64,000 bases of DNA, from positions 11,561,894-11,625,893 of the forward strand of contig OW203747.1 of assembly GCA_934045075.1 (NCBI GenBank). The letters run 5' to 3'. The notes beneath the pieces are model-generated. The model made no database searches. It was not told the DNA's origin and worked only from the letters and a program-made list of their open reading frames with translations. How positions within the stretch are numbered: the stretch's first letter is position 1; every line of letters begins with the position of its first letter. Shown here one piece after another: positions 1-9,760 of this stretch. The DNA is from Yponomeuta sedellus. Taxonomy: Eukaryota; Arthropoda; Insecta; Lepidoptera; Yponomeutidae. The position numbers and the translations under genes are program-made.

Positions 1-110
1 ATGTATGTGTTTATGTATGTGTATGTGTGTGCGTCCTGTCGTGTCATGTGAGCAAGCAAAATATATCTGAACAAGATCTATTTAGACAGCAGGTGTAGAC
101 TGTACATTGT

Positions 111-318
111 AGCTTTTAGAATATACCTCGGCAACTATCGCATAGAATCGGATATATTCGTGTAATTGAAATATCGGAACTAATATGACACTTAAATTTA
201 CGTAACTTTTTAAAATAATGAATAAAAGTTTTATACAGAGCTGGAAGTAGTATTACACTCGTGTGCTTTCGGCGAAAACCGAAGCCTGCTCTGGAGCCCG
301 AGGTATATTCTAAAAGCT
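111..318. mobile_element. Inverted-repeat element (AGCTTTTAGAATATACCTCGG ends)
   Basis: The terminal sequence AGCTTTTAGAATATACCTCG at the left is repeated inverted at the right (to AAAAGCT at 318). A sister copy is at 51783-51993. No coding region. Confidence 0.7.
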
Positions 319-590
319 GGCAGACTGTATTCACTATCATCCCTTCACATATTTTTTACACGTAGGTATTACGGAAAGAGTTACAAATCAGAGTTGTAAG
401 TACATTTTTAATTTAAAATACTTAACTGTACGAGATCATCTAAAACCTTAAAAGCTGCGTATCTAGTAATTAAGACACAGTTTTTTGTTGTTTTTTGTCT
501 TTATCTATTGAATAAATCGTGGTTTATCTTATCAGTTTCAAGCCAAGTATACACATACCTTATATAAGATACAATAATCCCGTTAATTAC

Positions 591-967
591 AAATGAAGCG
601 CTCGTGGCCTAGTTGAACCGAGTGATTCGAATCAATCACTTGAGTTAAGCAACAACAGGCGCGGTCAGCTGCAGGATGGGTCTCATGACTACCGCTAGTG
701 GCATTTTTTCGAGCGCTTCCGTGCTACGCAAGGCCCTTTAAGCCGTTGGTGCCGGCTGTCATGTAATGGCAGTCGTTAAGCCATGTCAGAGGCCTTATGG
801 GCGGCTTGATAACTTCTGACAGTAAGACCCGCCGCTGTCTTACAATCCTCCACTAATCCGGACTTAGCCCCCGTGGTGGAGTATGGCCTAACCTTCCTGC
901 GATGCAGGAAGAGACCCGTGCCCCAGCAGTGGGGACATACAAGGGTTGATATCGATTGATCGATATC
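591..967 (+). mobile_element. 5S-derived SINE copy (family S), full length
   Basis: Head GAAGCGCTCGTGGCCTAG…, the 5S-like block TTAAGCAACAACAGGCGCGG, then GGATGGGTCTC… and the tail CCCCAGCAGTGGGGACATAC. Flanked by TAATTAC at 584-590 and 968-974, a likely target duplication. Confidence 0.8.
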
Positions 968-1552
968 TAATTACTAATGATCGGCAGATAATGTCGGCAT
1001 ACATACATATACTCATCCCTGTAGCCCGGACGGGTTGGTTAGTCCGTTAAGTCCGACCCACATGATTATACTATTTTTATTTTTAATGCACTAACCCGTG
1101 CTAAGGACAAATTTAAAAACCTATTTAAGATATGTATGTTTTTCCATTGTATTTCCAATGAAAGACAGTCCTGCTTGTGCCACTCGTCATAGATATCATA
1201 CGAATTGTTTGCGCAGCATTGACGTAGATACAAGGAATGCTCACGTCTATCTATCGCTGGAGACTGAATTCCTGTCTCTGGTAGCACTTTAGCGTCTATT
1301 TCTAACAGCGCAAGGTCTAAATAGGCGTAGGATTGCTACAGTAGTCTACGTGTTTTCGTCTGAAGTGTGACGCGCGAGAGTGAATGGGATGGATTGCGTG
1401 TTTGTTGGCTGTGTTTCAGTTGGTTATGGTTACATTTTTGGTATAAACAATTATTAGGTCTAGAAGAATAACTATAGTTAGAATCACGAATTAGGAAGTC
1501 CTAAAACGCGCCGATCGTTCCCGAGAATTAATTTTGACTATAAAAAAGAACC

Positions 1553-1625
1553 CGGAGCACCGTGGTGGAGTATGGCCTATACCTACCTCAGGGAAGAGAC
1601 CCGTGCCCCTCGGTGGGGACATAAT
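1553..1625 (+). mobile_element. 5S-derived SINE, 3' fragment
   Basis: Only the tail portion is present: CCGTGGTGGAGTATGGCCTA, AAGAGACCCGTGCCCC and GGTGGGGACATAA. Confidence 0.6.
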
Positions 1626-2072
1626 TGGAAATATAATGAGAAAAAAGAAGAAAATTTGCTGTCCGGGGCATGTTTTGTGAGTTTGCGACACGATAGGTAC
1701 CGACCTCTTACATTTTGTATGATGGGCAAGATTAAGGGACCGGGACATGACGTCACTAACTCATTTAATATTCAATAATCGTATTGTTTTTTTACTATCT
1801 TAAACTCAGCAGAGGTCATTAAAACACAATTAATCTCGTCTATGCTTAAGTAGCTTAGAGTATCTATTTTAGAGTTTACATAGTTTTTGTATGTTTTCAA
1901 AATAAAGTTCCAATGGTTCCAAACTGTAGAAAACTGACTGATTAAGAATAAAGGAAAAAAAAATCTAGGAGGTAAAAATGGTCAGTGGTGTTTTTTTGTC
2001 AAAGGTGATTGATGATGAAGTGAAAACACAAATGAACTCTAGAATGGGTGACGTAATTTTGAATTTTGACGA

Positions 2073-2362
2073 CCTCTGTGGCGTAGCGGTAGCTCGTCTG
2101 CCTACCATGCAGACAATCATACAGTGAGCAATGTATGAATCCCGGCTGGGAACAAAAAAAAGCCCAGGTTTTGGATGTTTACATGTTTTTACTATTTATA
2201 TTTTTAATGCACTAACCCGTGCTAAGGATAATTTTAAAAACCTGTTTAGAGGCTAATAATTCCACCCTACATTACATACATGTTTGTGATGTCGTTGGTT
2301 CTGGTACCCACGACACAGGGTATCCTAGTGTGGGGCCAGAAGCAATGTATGTGCTTGTATTT
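2073..2362 (+). mobile_element. tRNA-derived SINE (family T) interrupted by a family F arm
   Basis: Head with box A GGCGTAGCGGTAG and body CAGGTTTTGGATGTTTACATG…GGGGCCAGAAGCAATGTATG. A family F arm (~2187-2275) is inserted in the body, with TACATGTTT repeated on both sides of it, as expected of a target duplication. Confidence 0.7.
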
Positions 2363-3179
2363 AAATGTTATTTAAAAATAATGAAAGAAAATAAATAGTT
2401 TAAAAAGCTTTTACGCCGTTTTGTCACATTCATGTCTCGGTGAGATAAGGACGTCACTCGCGCCTAATGAAAATATGTTGCTTGCAGTCAGCTACAGTTC
2501 TGAATTAAAGTAGTTTCATGGCCACCTCTCTTTCAATCGCAATCTTCAAATTGCGCATGATCAACATTCATTAGTTGTTACATACACGCAGGGACTGCGT
2601 GCAGGGATTCGAAACCACGACATCCCGAATGAGAAGCCAGCGTTATACCGCTCCGCTACCACTCGCCAAGCTAATAAATAAATATTCATAGACATACACA
2701 GATCTCGTTAGCCCTATACTAAGTACAACTAAATGTATTGTTTATACAATACATAGATTTAATACAGTAAATACATAGATAACATCCAAGACCCGAGACA
2801 AACTAGAAAAGTTCGTTGCCGCGCTTGACCCGGCCGGGGATCAAACCGGAGACCTTCGGTTTTACAGCCAGCCTGCCCAACCGCTGCGCCACTGAGGCCG
2901 TCAAATACGCTTGAAGACTGTCGTCTGTTGCACGGGCTTAACAAATCACTCGATCAAGCATGTACGTTTTAAACAGGATGTCCCTCAATTAACTGTTCCC
3001 CCTGAAATTCGGCCCGTTCCGCTCCTACAGGACTATTCCTGGAATAGCGTGAAAGGATAACATTACTTTGGTGCTACGGACATAGCTGTGTTTGGAACGT
3101 TTCCATGAGCTTTGATGTTAGTTGACAGGTTCCCGGTGAAATCGTGAAACCTTTCTAAGGACAGATAGTTATATCATTA
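2363..3179. other. Intergenic or intronic DNA with old tRNA-like fragments
   Basis: Two minus-strand tRNA-like scraps (about 2600-2670 with GGGATTCGAAACCACGACAT, and 2815-2900 with GGGGATCAAACCGGAGACC) suggest further tRNA-derived SINEs. Otherwise nothing recognised. Confidence 0.45.
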
Positions 3180-3395
3180 TATTATTTTTAATGCACTAAC
3201 CCGTGCTAAGGACAGTTTTAAAAACCTATTTAGAGGCTAAAAATTCCACCCATGCCGGGATTCGAACCCGCGACCTCTGGCTATCCGTGCCAGCGCTCTA
3301 ACCAACTGAGCTAATGGGCGACTCACCGGCATCAGTGAAATTTCGAACCTCTTTACACTATTCTCTGTATTACGTACAGGCAGCGACATCTGAAA
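3180..3395 (-). mobile_element. tRNA-core repeat (family F)
   Basis: Arm GCACTAACCCGTGCTAAGGA, then AACCTATTTAGAGGCTAAAA, a tRNA-like core on the minus strand (3250-3321, D-arm and TTCGAAC T-loop present) and the flank CACCGGCATCAGTGAAATTT. The anticodon loop lacks the usual T33 and the acceptor is imperfect, so it is not a working tRNA gene. Confidence 0.75.
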
Positions 3396-3751
3396 ACAGT
3401 ATTTTTATGTTATTGAAATTATTGATGATCTAATTTTTTTTATAAAACTAAATCAGTATTTTAAATCCTTTTAATATGTATGTTTCCCATGATATCGTCA
3501 AGCTAAGACCTCTGTCTTGGTATCTAAGCCGTTACGGCTTTACCAACGAGACATTCATATCAATTAAATCTTTAACATTCGTTTTCATGGGTATGAGCGA
3601 GATTTTTAATGGTCGTTGCTGTAGGACTTAAGAACGCCTCTTAGGAAGCGATTCTTATAATAATATTAATGCAGCCTATATTTAAAGGTATATACGTCCC
3701 ACTGTGTGCCACAGGCCTTCTTGAGACAAGGCTTTCTCTGAGGAGAAAGAG

Positions 3752-4066
3752 TCGATATCAACGTTATCAGAGTTAGGCCATACTCCACCACGGTAGCCAA
3801 GTCCTTGTTGGTGGAGGATTGTAAGGCAGTGGCAGGCCTTACTGTCAGAATTTATCAAACCGCCCATAAGGCATCTGACATGCCTTAACGAATGCCATTA
3901 CATGACACCCGGCACCAACGGCTTAACGTGCCTTGCGAAGCACGGAAACGCTCAGATAAATGCCACTAGCGGTAGTCATGGGACCCATCCTGCAGCTGAC
4001 CGCGCCTGTTGTTGCTTAACTCAAGTGATTGATTCCAATCACTCGGTTCGACTAGGCCACGAGCGT
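3752..4066 (-). mobile_element. 5S-derived SINE, internally deleted
   Basis: Minus-strand copy with the whole 5S-like head (to CACGAGCG at 4060-4065). Part of the CAGCAGTGG tail is missing. Confidence 0.75.
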
Positions 4067-4209
4067 CCGAATAGAAAGTGTATGCAGGGCTTAATAATGA
4101 CGCGTTCCCATCGCGGATTGCCAATTTCATGCGCTGAGGATGTCGACATCTCGGACTCAGGTGTTTTCACGATGTATTTCTTAATTTTACGAGGGGTGTT
4201 GCTACCGTA

Positions 4210-5050
4210 ACTTCACAAAAGTACTTAATTCAGAAAACAAAGTCCGTACATGCCCGAACTGGGATTCGAATCTAGGTCTCTCCCTTCAGAGTCCATTGTT
4301 CTACGCACTGGGTTACAGTCGCGGCATAAATAAACAAAATCGTAAATTTACATCCTTTGTTATATTATTGTAGATGTCTTTTCGCATTGATATAAATCCA
4401 TAGAACCCAATTAAAAAGGTGATTTTGTAATGCTGTATATCCTTTACGAATAATAAGAACTGGAACAACTCCAGGTGTTGTTTTATTTGTAGATTAGTAG
4501 TATAATAAAACAAAAATGGATAAAAACGGATAAGCAGGTAAAATAGTCAGATCTGGTCGAAGGGTAAAGTAGTAGGTAATGATGAAAAATGAGGGAAATC
4601 GAAAAATGTGTGACGTAATTTAAATATTTGAAAATGACAGATAGAAAAAGAAATAAAAATGGTGTAAAGAGGCTTGCACCGTTACAATTTTAACATTTTT
4701 CAGTTGTCATATACTTTACCTTAACCCACAACGCGTTTATAATATACGATTTGAGATATATATTTAGCACCTGCTCTCTTCGATCACTTTTTTCCCAGAT
4801 TAATATTTACAGTCGGACCGCCCACGATAATCGTCGTCCTAAAATAGACGACTTTCATATTAAATTTGGTCGCTCTGAACGAATTCCCGAGTAAACTTAT
4901 TTGAAAGGGTAGTTCCACAAAAATACTAACTGACTCACTGAATATTATGAAGAAACTGCTTTTAGTAATAAGGCCGCCATTTGTACTATATTTTTATACA
5001 ATTTCTGTAACTGTAATTTCTGTGTACAATAAAGAATATTCCATATAATC
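4210..5050. other. Unassigned AT-rich stretch
   Basis: A minus-strand tRNA-like scrap at about 4250-4325 (GGGATTCGAATCTAGGTCTC). The segment 4428-4680 is repeated at about 34310-34550 (GGAACTGGAACGACTTCAGG-type, AAAATGATAGATAGAAAAAG). No gene seen. Confidence 0.45.
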
Positions 5051-5055
5051 TTTTT

Positions 5056-5215
5056 GTTGCACTAACCCGTGCTAAGGACAATTTGAAAAAAATATGCTGT
5101 TGCCGGCACTTGCCCATTAGCTCAGTTGGGAGAGCGCTGGTACGGTTAGCCAGAGGTCGCGGGTGCGAGTCCCGGTATGGGCGGAATTTTTAGCCTCTAA
5201 ATAGGATTTTAAGAA
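5056..5215 (+). mobile_element. tRNA-core repeat (family F), partly collapsed fold-back
   Basis: An inverted arm (GCACTAACCCGTGCTAAGGA) precedes a plus-strand tRNA-like core (5109-5182, GCCCATTAGCTCAGTTGGGA). Confidence 0.7.
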
Positions 5216-5642
5216 TATTCTATTTATCGATTATGATTGCTTGGCTTGCTTAGCGGTATTTCGTCTGATTACCAAGATGATTCTTACAATTCCTATATAC
5301 GCTAGATAGCATTGACTATACATAAAATTCTAGTAACTAATAGTAAATATTAGCACAGTACATTTTCTAAGCAGAATACTATGGAATCCTGCTAAATAGT
5401 TACTAGAATTTTATCCGAACCACTAGTTTCATTGTTAGCAGGGACTAGCATAACTAAAGTTATTAGAGTTAAATATATTAGCTAAGTAAACAACTATTAA
5501 CTCGATGTGTTTTAAACCCATGGACCAGTCCCGATGCCCTTACGGACCGGTTAGACAATATACACCAACCAGTGGTATAATTCTAGAACAATATTTTAAC
5601 ATTGCCCAAAATAAACGTATTTCTTTGATTCTAAAATGAATG

Positions 5643-6205
5643 AAAATTCCAACTCTACTAAACGTAAAATATTGCACGTCCTGTCAGAGAGTCTGGCAAC
5701 AAACTGTCTTTGTAGAAGTCAAGGGCGGATATCATTAGGTACATGGAACAGAAAAAGAACTCGAATTTGGAATTCTATAATTTCCTCTTTCCAGTTGGCG
5801 CGATCCATCGACAAGCCACTGATATTAATAAAAAGAAATCAAAATTCCAACTTTACTAACCGTAAAATATTTTACGACCTGTCACTGAGACTGGCCACAA
5901 ACAGTCTTTGTAGAAGTCAAGGGCGGGCACCATTAGATAGGACAGAAAAAGAAAACTCGAATTTGGAACTCTATAATTTCCTTCTACCAGTTGGCGCGAG
6001 TCATCGAAGAGCCACTGATATTAATAAAAAGAAAACAAAATTCCAACTTCACTGACCGTAAAATATTTTACGCCCTGTCACTGAGACTGGCCACAAACTG
6101 TCTGGAAGTCAAGGACGAGCACCATTAGATGTAACAGAAAAAGAAAATTTTAATTCGGATTCGGAACTCTATAATTTCCTCCTTCCAGTTGGCGCGAGCT
6201 TCCTA
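5643..6205 (+). repeat. Three tandem ~197-bp repeats
   Basis: Copies start at about 5643, 5841 and 6037 with AAAATTCCAACTYTACTAA…CGTAAAATATT and contain ACTGTCTTTGTAGAAGTCAA and TCTATAATTTCC. A 139-codon open frame spans the first two copies, but the third is frameshifted, so I do not call a gene. Confidence 0.75.
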
Positions 6206-6209
6206 TCGA

Positions 6210-7190
6210 GGAACAACGCGTTCCTCGGATCAATAAACTTTACACTCGTCGAAATATAACAATAGTACACTGATTGGTACACATAGCTCTTAATTCTTAG
6301 AGTAGGTACAGGGTTGATAGAAAGTTGTGACGAAGACCACTTTATTTAGTCTGTTTTGTTACAAAATAGTGTTATAAAGCTTCCATCTAGTGTGTCGAAT
6401 TTTCTAATTTCCGTGACCGTGCGGCATTGTCCGGTTACGAGTGTGAAAATTACTTATTTTTGGATTGTTATTGGTTTCCATGAGGAATAATTTAAATTTT
6501 TATATATATTTTTCATACTCTCTTGAAGTTTGACGCAATCAACTCGTTTGATAAATAAGAAACACGTTATTTTTGCTTTTTGGAAGTGGTATTTCTTAAT
6601 GATTCGCGGTACTCCTATATAGTTATATTAACAGTACATTTGAAACGGGTCTAATCGCGATTATTTATTAGGTAAATATTTTTGGAAGGGGTCAAGTTTT
6701 TTAAACTGCTAAAAATAGTTATAAATAGTTCTCACGTTTTTGCAATAAAACATTAGTAAGCACTACACATTATTAACTTAGTTACGGATTCGCTTACTTC
6801 ATTTTTGACGGAAGAATCGTGTAAGTGACTCCGGAATTGAATTATTACCTTTTTTGTTTATCAATTCTTAACCGTGTTCATATTTCACCGTTTCTTGATT
6901 TAATGAATGAATGAAAATTCTTTATTGCACTAAAACAAATTTGTACAAAGGGGAGCTTAATACTAGATAGTATTTTCTTCCAGCTAACCCACGATAATGC
7001 GGACAGTGGAAGGGGTAACTTGGGGATACTTTCTACATAATCCAATCTATTAGGAAGTGTGTAGTGTTTTTAAAATGTCATTCTGAAATCCCTAAACTAG
7101 AAACGAGTGTTTTTTCTCTTATAATTAAAATTTTTTAGACAGATTCATACCAACCTATTTATCTTTGTTCCTTACAGCAATTTCGCAATT
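6210..7190. other. Unassigned stretch upstream of the candidate alternative exon
   Basis: Holds the CGCGATTATTTATTAGGTAAA repeat (6594-6682) and a TTCTTTATTGCAC…TTTGTACAAAGGGGAGCTTAA repeat (6908-6965, similar at 55735-55790). No coding region seen. Confidence 0.4.
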
Positions 7191-7311
7191 AAGGCGTGCG
7201 TTTTAAACCGTAGGCTAGCAAAATCACGGGCAGAACAAACGGTGGTAAAGTGTTGTCTGAAGTGTTAAGAGTGTTGTGTTAGTGTTTGTAGTGTTGTAGT
7301 GTTTGTTAGTG

Positions 7312-7380
7312 ATGTCTGTTTGGCTGACACTAGTGAAGAGCTCGCATTGGGGTATCGGTTGTCATGCGAAGCCTTTGATT
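7312..7380 (+). CDS. Possible alternative first coding exon of the PHLDB-like gene
   Basis: Seen: an ATG at 7312 with G at -3 opens 23 codons (MSVWLTLVKSSHWGIGCHAK…) and runs directly into a consensus donor GTAAGT at 7381. The preceding ~70 bases are a GTGTT-rich leader. The exon ends in phase 0, and the next recognised exon (9761) starts in phase 0, so splicing them gives an open frame. Inference: a second promoter producing a short isoform that carries mainly the PH domain. The peptide resembles nothing I recognise, and ATG plus donor can coincide by chance, so this is tentative. Confidence 0.35.
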
Positions 7381-7778
7381 GTAAGTAACTCTCTGGGTAT
7401 CTCTGGTCTGCCGCAGTCATCTAAGTTCTTTGTCGAATTGCCTTGTAGGAGTCACAAATGTGAGCGCGAATTTATTACTTAGATAGAATATTCTTTATTG
7501 CAAGTACACTAGGAATTACATGACACTTAAAAAAATTACATAGCACAGTACAATCGACGGCCTTCTTACTAAAAGTAATCTCTTCCAGACAACCATGCTT
7601 AGTTAGAATCGAATAGAAAAATATTTATTCAAATAGCACAAGACATAAGTGGCCGAAGGGATTTTTTTTTTAAATAATAACATGGACAGTCAGAGAACAC
7701 GCTTACGGAAAGAAATACCAATAATTAAAGAATAATTAAAGCGTTCAACCCTGATCTGGTTATTAGTTACTTACTTTA

Positions 7779-8147
7779 TTAGTTATAGTTATCAACCCTT
7801 GTATGTCCCCACTGCTGGGGCACGGGTCTCTTCCTGCATCGCAGGAAGGTTAGGCCATACTCCACCACGGGGGCCAAGTCCGGGTTGGTTGAGGATTGTA
7901 AGACAGTGGCGGGCCTTACTGTCAGAAGTTATCAAGCCGCCCATAAGGCCTCTGACATGGCTTAACGACTGCCATTATATGACAGCCGGCACCAACAGCT
8001 TAACGTGCCTTGCGAAGCACGGCAGCGCTCAGAAAAATGCCACTAGCGGTAGTCACGGCTCACCCATCCTGTACATGACCGCGCCTGTTGTTGCTTAACC
8101 AAGTGATTGATTCCAATCACTCGGTTCGCCTAGGCCACGAGCGCTTC
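7779..8147 (-). mobile_element. 5S-derived SINE, full length with target duplication
   Basis: Complete minus-strand copy between ACTTACTTTA at 7769-7778 and 8148-8157. It may lie in an intron between the candidate alternative exon and PHLDB exon 9761. Confidence 0.85.
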
Positions 8148-8159
8148 ACTTACTTTACT

Positions 8160-8270
8160 TAGATAAGATAACATAAGAATATTCTTTATTGTGCACTGGA
8201 AAAACAACAAATACAAAACAATTGCAAATATACATAGTACAATTGGCGGCCTTATTGCTAAAAGCTTAGC
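8160..8270 (-). repeat. AATAAGGCCGCC…AATAAAGAATATTC interspersed repeat
   Basis: Minus-strand copy ending in AATAAAGAATATTCTTATGT. Similar copies are at 4970-5045 (+), 7480-7585 (-) and 55588-55700 (-). This is a widespread 3'-end type in moths; its parent element is not identifiable here. Confidence 0.6.
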
Positions 8271-8364
8271 TTACTTTATTACCTATGTTTATTTCTATAT
8301 TGTATGGAGTCCGGCGTTACTTTGCGGAAATCCATAGTACAATTAAAATGAGAAAATTACTTTA

Positions 8365-8720
8365 CTAAATTCCGCCAAAAATCCCACAAGCACCAAGCGG
8401 TTAGTTAATGCACTTTTTCAAGCAGAAGCAAGATACGAACACACCACCACCAACACCAATACTTGTGTGGGAAAATACGCGACGAAATACGAGAGGGAGG
8501 GCGGTGCATTAACTAACCGCATGATTTTTAAAAACCTATTTAATGGCTAAAAATTCCACCCGTGCCGGTATTCGAACCCGCGACCTCTGGCTATCCGTGC
8601 CAGCGCTCTTTCCCACTGAGCTAATGTGCGACTCACCGGTATCAGTGAAATTTCGAACCTCTACAATATTCTCTGTAATTACGTAACCACATGATGCTTG
8701 TAGAATTTCTGGCGGAATTT
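8365..8720. mobile_element. Nested inverted repeats around a family F copy
   Basis: Outer arms CTAAATTCCGCCAAAAATCC (8365-8390) and its complement at about 8700-8722. Inside are a 17-bp pair GCGGTTAGTTAATGCAC (8397-8413) with its complement (8505-8521) and a family F tRNA-core copy (8526-8690). Confidence 0.6.
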
Positions 8721-9156
8721 AGCAAAAAAATGTTCACATTTTAATGCTATGTTTATTTCTCACACAACATTTCAGTGATATGATTATATCAGTGAAACGT
8801 TGGATTTTTCATTGATCGCCATTTTTGATTTGATCACATCAGAAATTCGATTAAATTTGATAGGTGATTTATAATTCCTCTAGTGTCAGTAGTTTGGTTG
8901 TTAGTCCGGACTACTGACACTTTTTAGTTTCAGTAGTTCGGTTGAAGTCATTTTTTTATAATATGAACTACTCACGCCACACACACAAGTATACAAAGCT
9001 GTACACATTAAGTCACAAAGAACAGTATATAGTAAACAAAGACAAGATAGAAGCATTCGTAAATGATAGAAACAAAGCAACTGGCCAGATTGTGCTGTAC
9101 GGTAGCTACCTCAACTAATTAATGTACTCATTAATTTGACAACAGAGAGAGAGTTG

Positions 9157-9625
9157 GTGCCTTTTCACATGCACCCGGCCGCCGTCCGGTCGCCGGGCCG
9201 GGTAAAATAAAGCCGGTCGTTGTGCATCCTGTCATTGGAGCTCATACATTACTACTTTGCCTGGCCCGGTGACCGGACGGCGGCCGGGTTAGGGTTGCCA
9301 GATGGTATCCAAGGATCCATGTTTTGTCCTTCCGTCCTCCTTTACCTACTGTAAGTCCTCCTTTTTGAATACGTTCAAAATTTCGTGTCGCGCGACTAAA
9401 TTTGCAGTCCGTTAAATCGTTAATTCTTACTCAATACAACTTTAAAAACATGACTTGTGAAGTATTTTATAATTATTTGTTGAAAAATCAAGATCTTGCA
9501 AATAAAATCGTTTAATTTGTGAATATCCTCCGTTTCTACAGAAAATTTTCCTTTTTAGAATCGTCTGCCCTCCTTTATCAAATTAACATCTGGCAACCCT
9601 AGGCCGGGTGCATGTGAAAAGGCAC
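9157..9625. mobile_element. GC-rich inverted-repeat element interrupted by another
   Basis: Ends GTGCCTTTTCACATGCACCC and inverted GGGTGCATGTGAAAAGGCAC. The inverted part continues into GGCCGCCGTCCGGTC, giving ~45-bp arms. The right arm is split by the 9290-9601 insertion. Confidence 0.8.
9290..9601. mobile_element. hAT-like non-autonomous element (MITE), nested
   Basis: 312 bp with ends TAGGGTTGCCAGATG and inverted CATCTGGCAACCCTA. Flanked by an exact 8-bp duplication GGCCGGGT (9282-9289 and 9602-9609). 8-bp duplications and AGGGTTGCCA-type ends fit hAT elements. Confidence 0.82.
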
Positions 9626-9760
9626 TTTTTCAGAAGAAGATAATAAAAGCACTTATTGGGGTGACATGAGAATAAACAAAAACATTAACACGTGGATGTG
9701 GCAATGCAAATAGAAATTACCTATGTGCCTCACAGTGAAATTCCCTGCTTCTAGCTCCAG

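Noticed and set aside
5109..5182. Functional tRNA gene (and the similar tRNA-like cores at 3250, 36670, 43195, 47960, 50690, 50760, 52262, 61077 and 61248)
   Set aside because: D- and T-arms are recognisable, but the anticodon loop has C instead of T at position 33, the T-stem is mismatched, and the same flanks accompany every copy, so they are parts of a dispersed repeat.
5636..6055. 139-codon open frame as a coding gene
   Set aside because: It follows the tandem repeat, and the third unit is frameshifted; no family resemblance.
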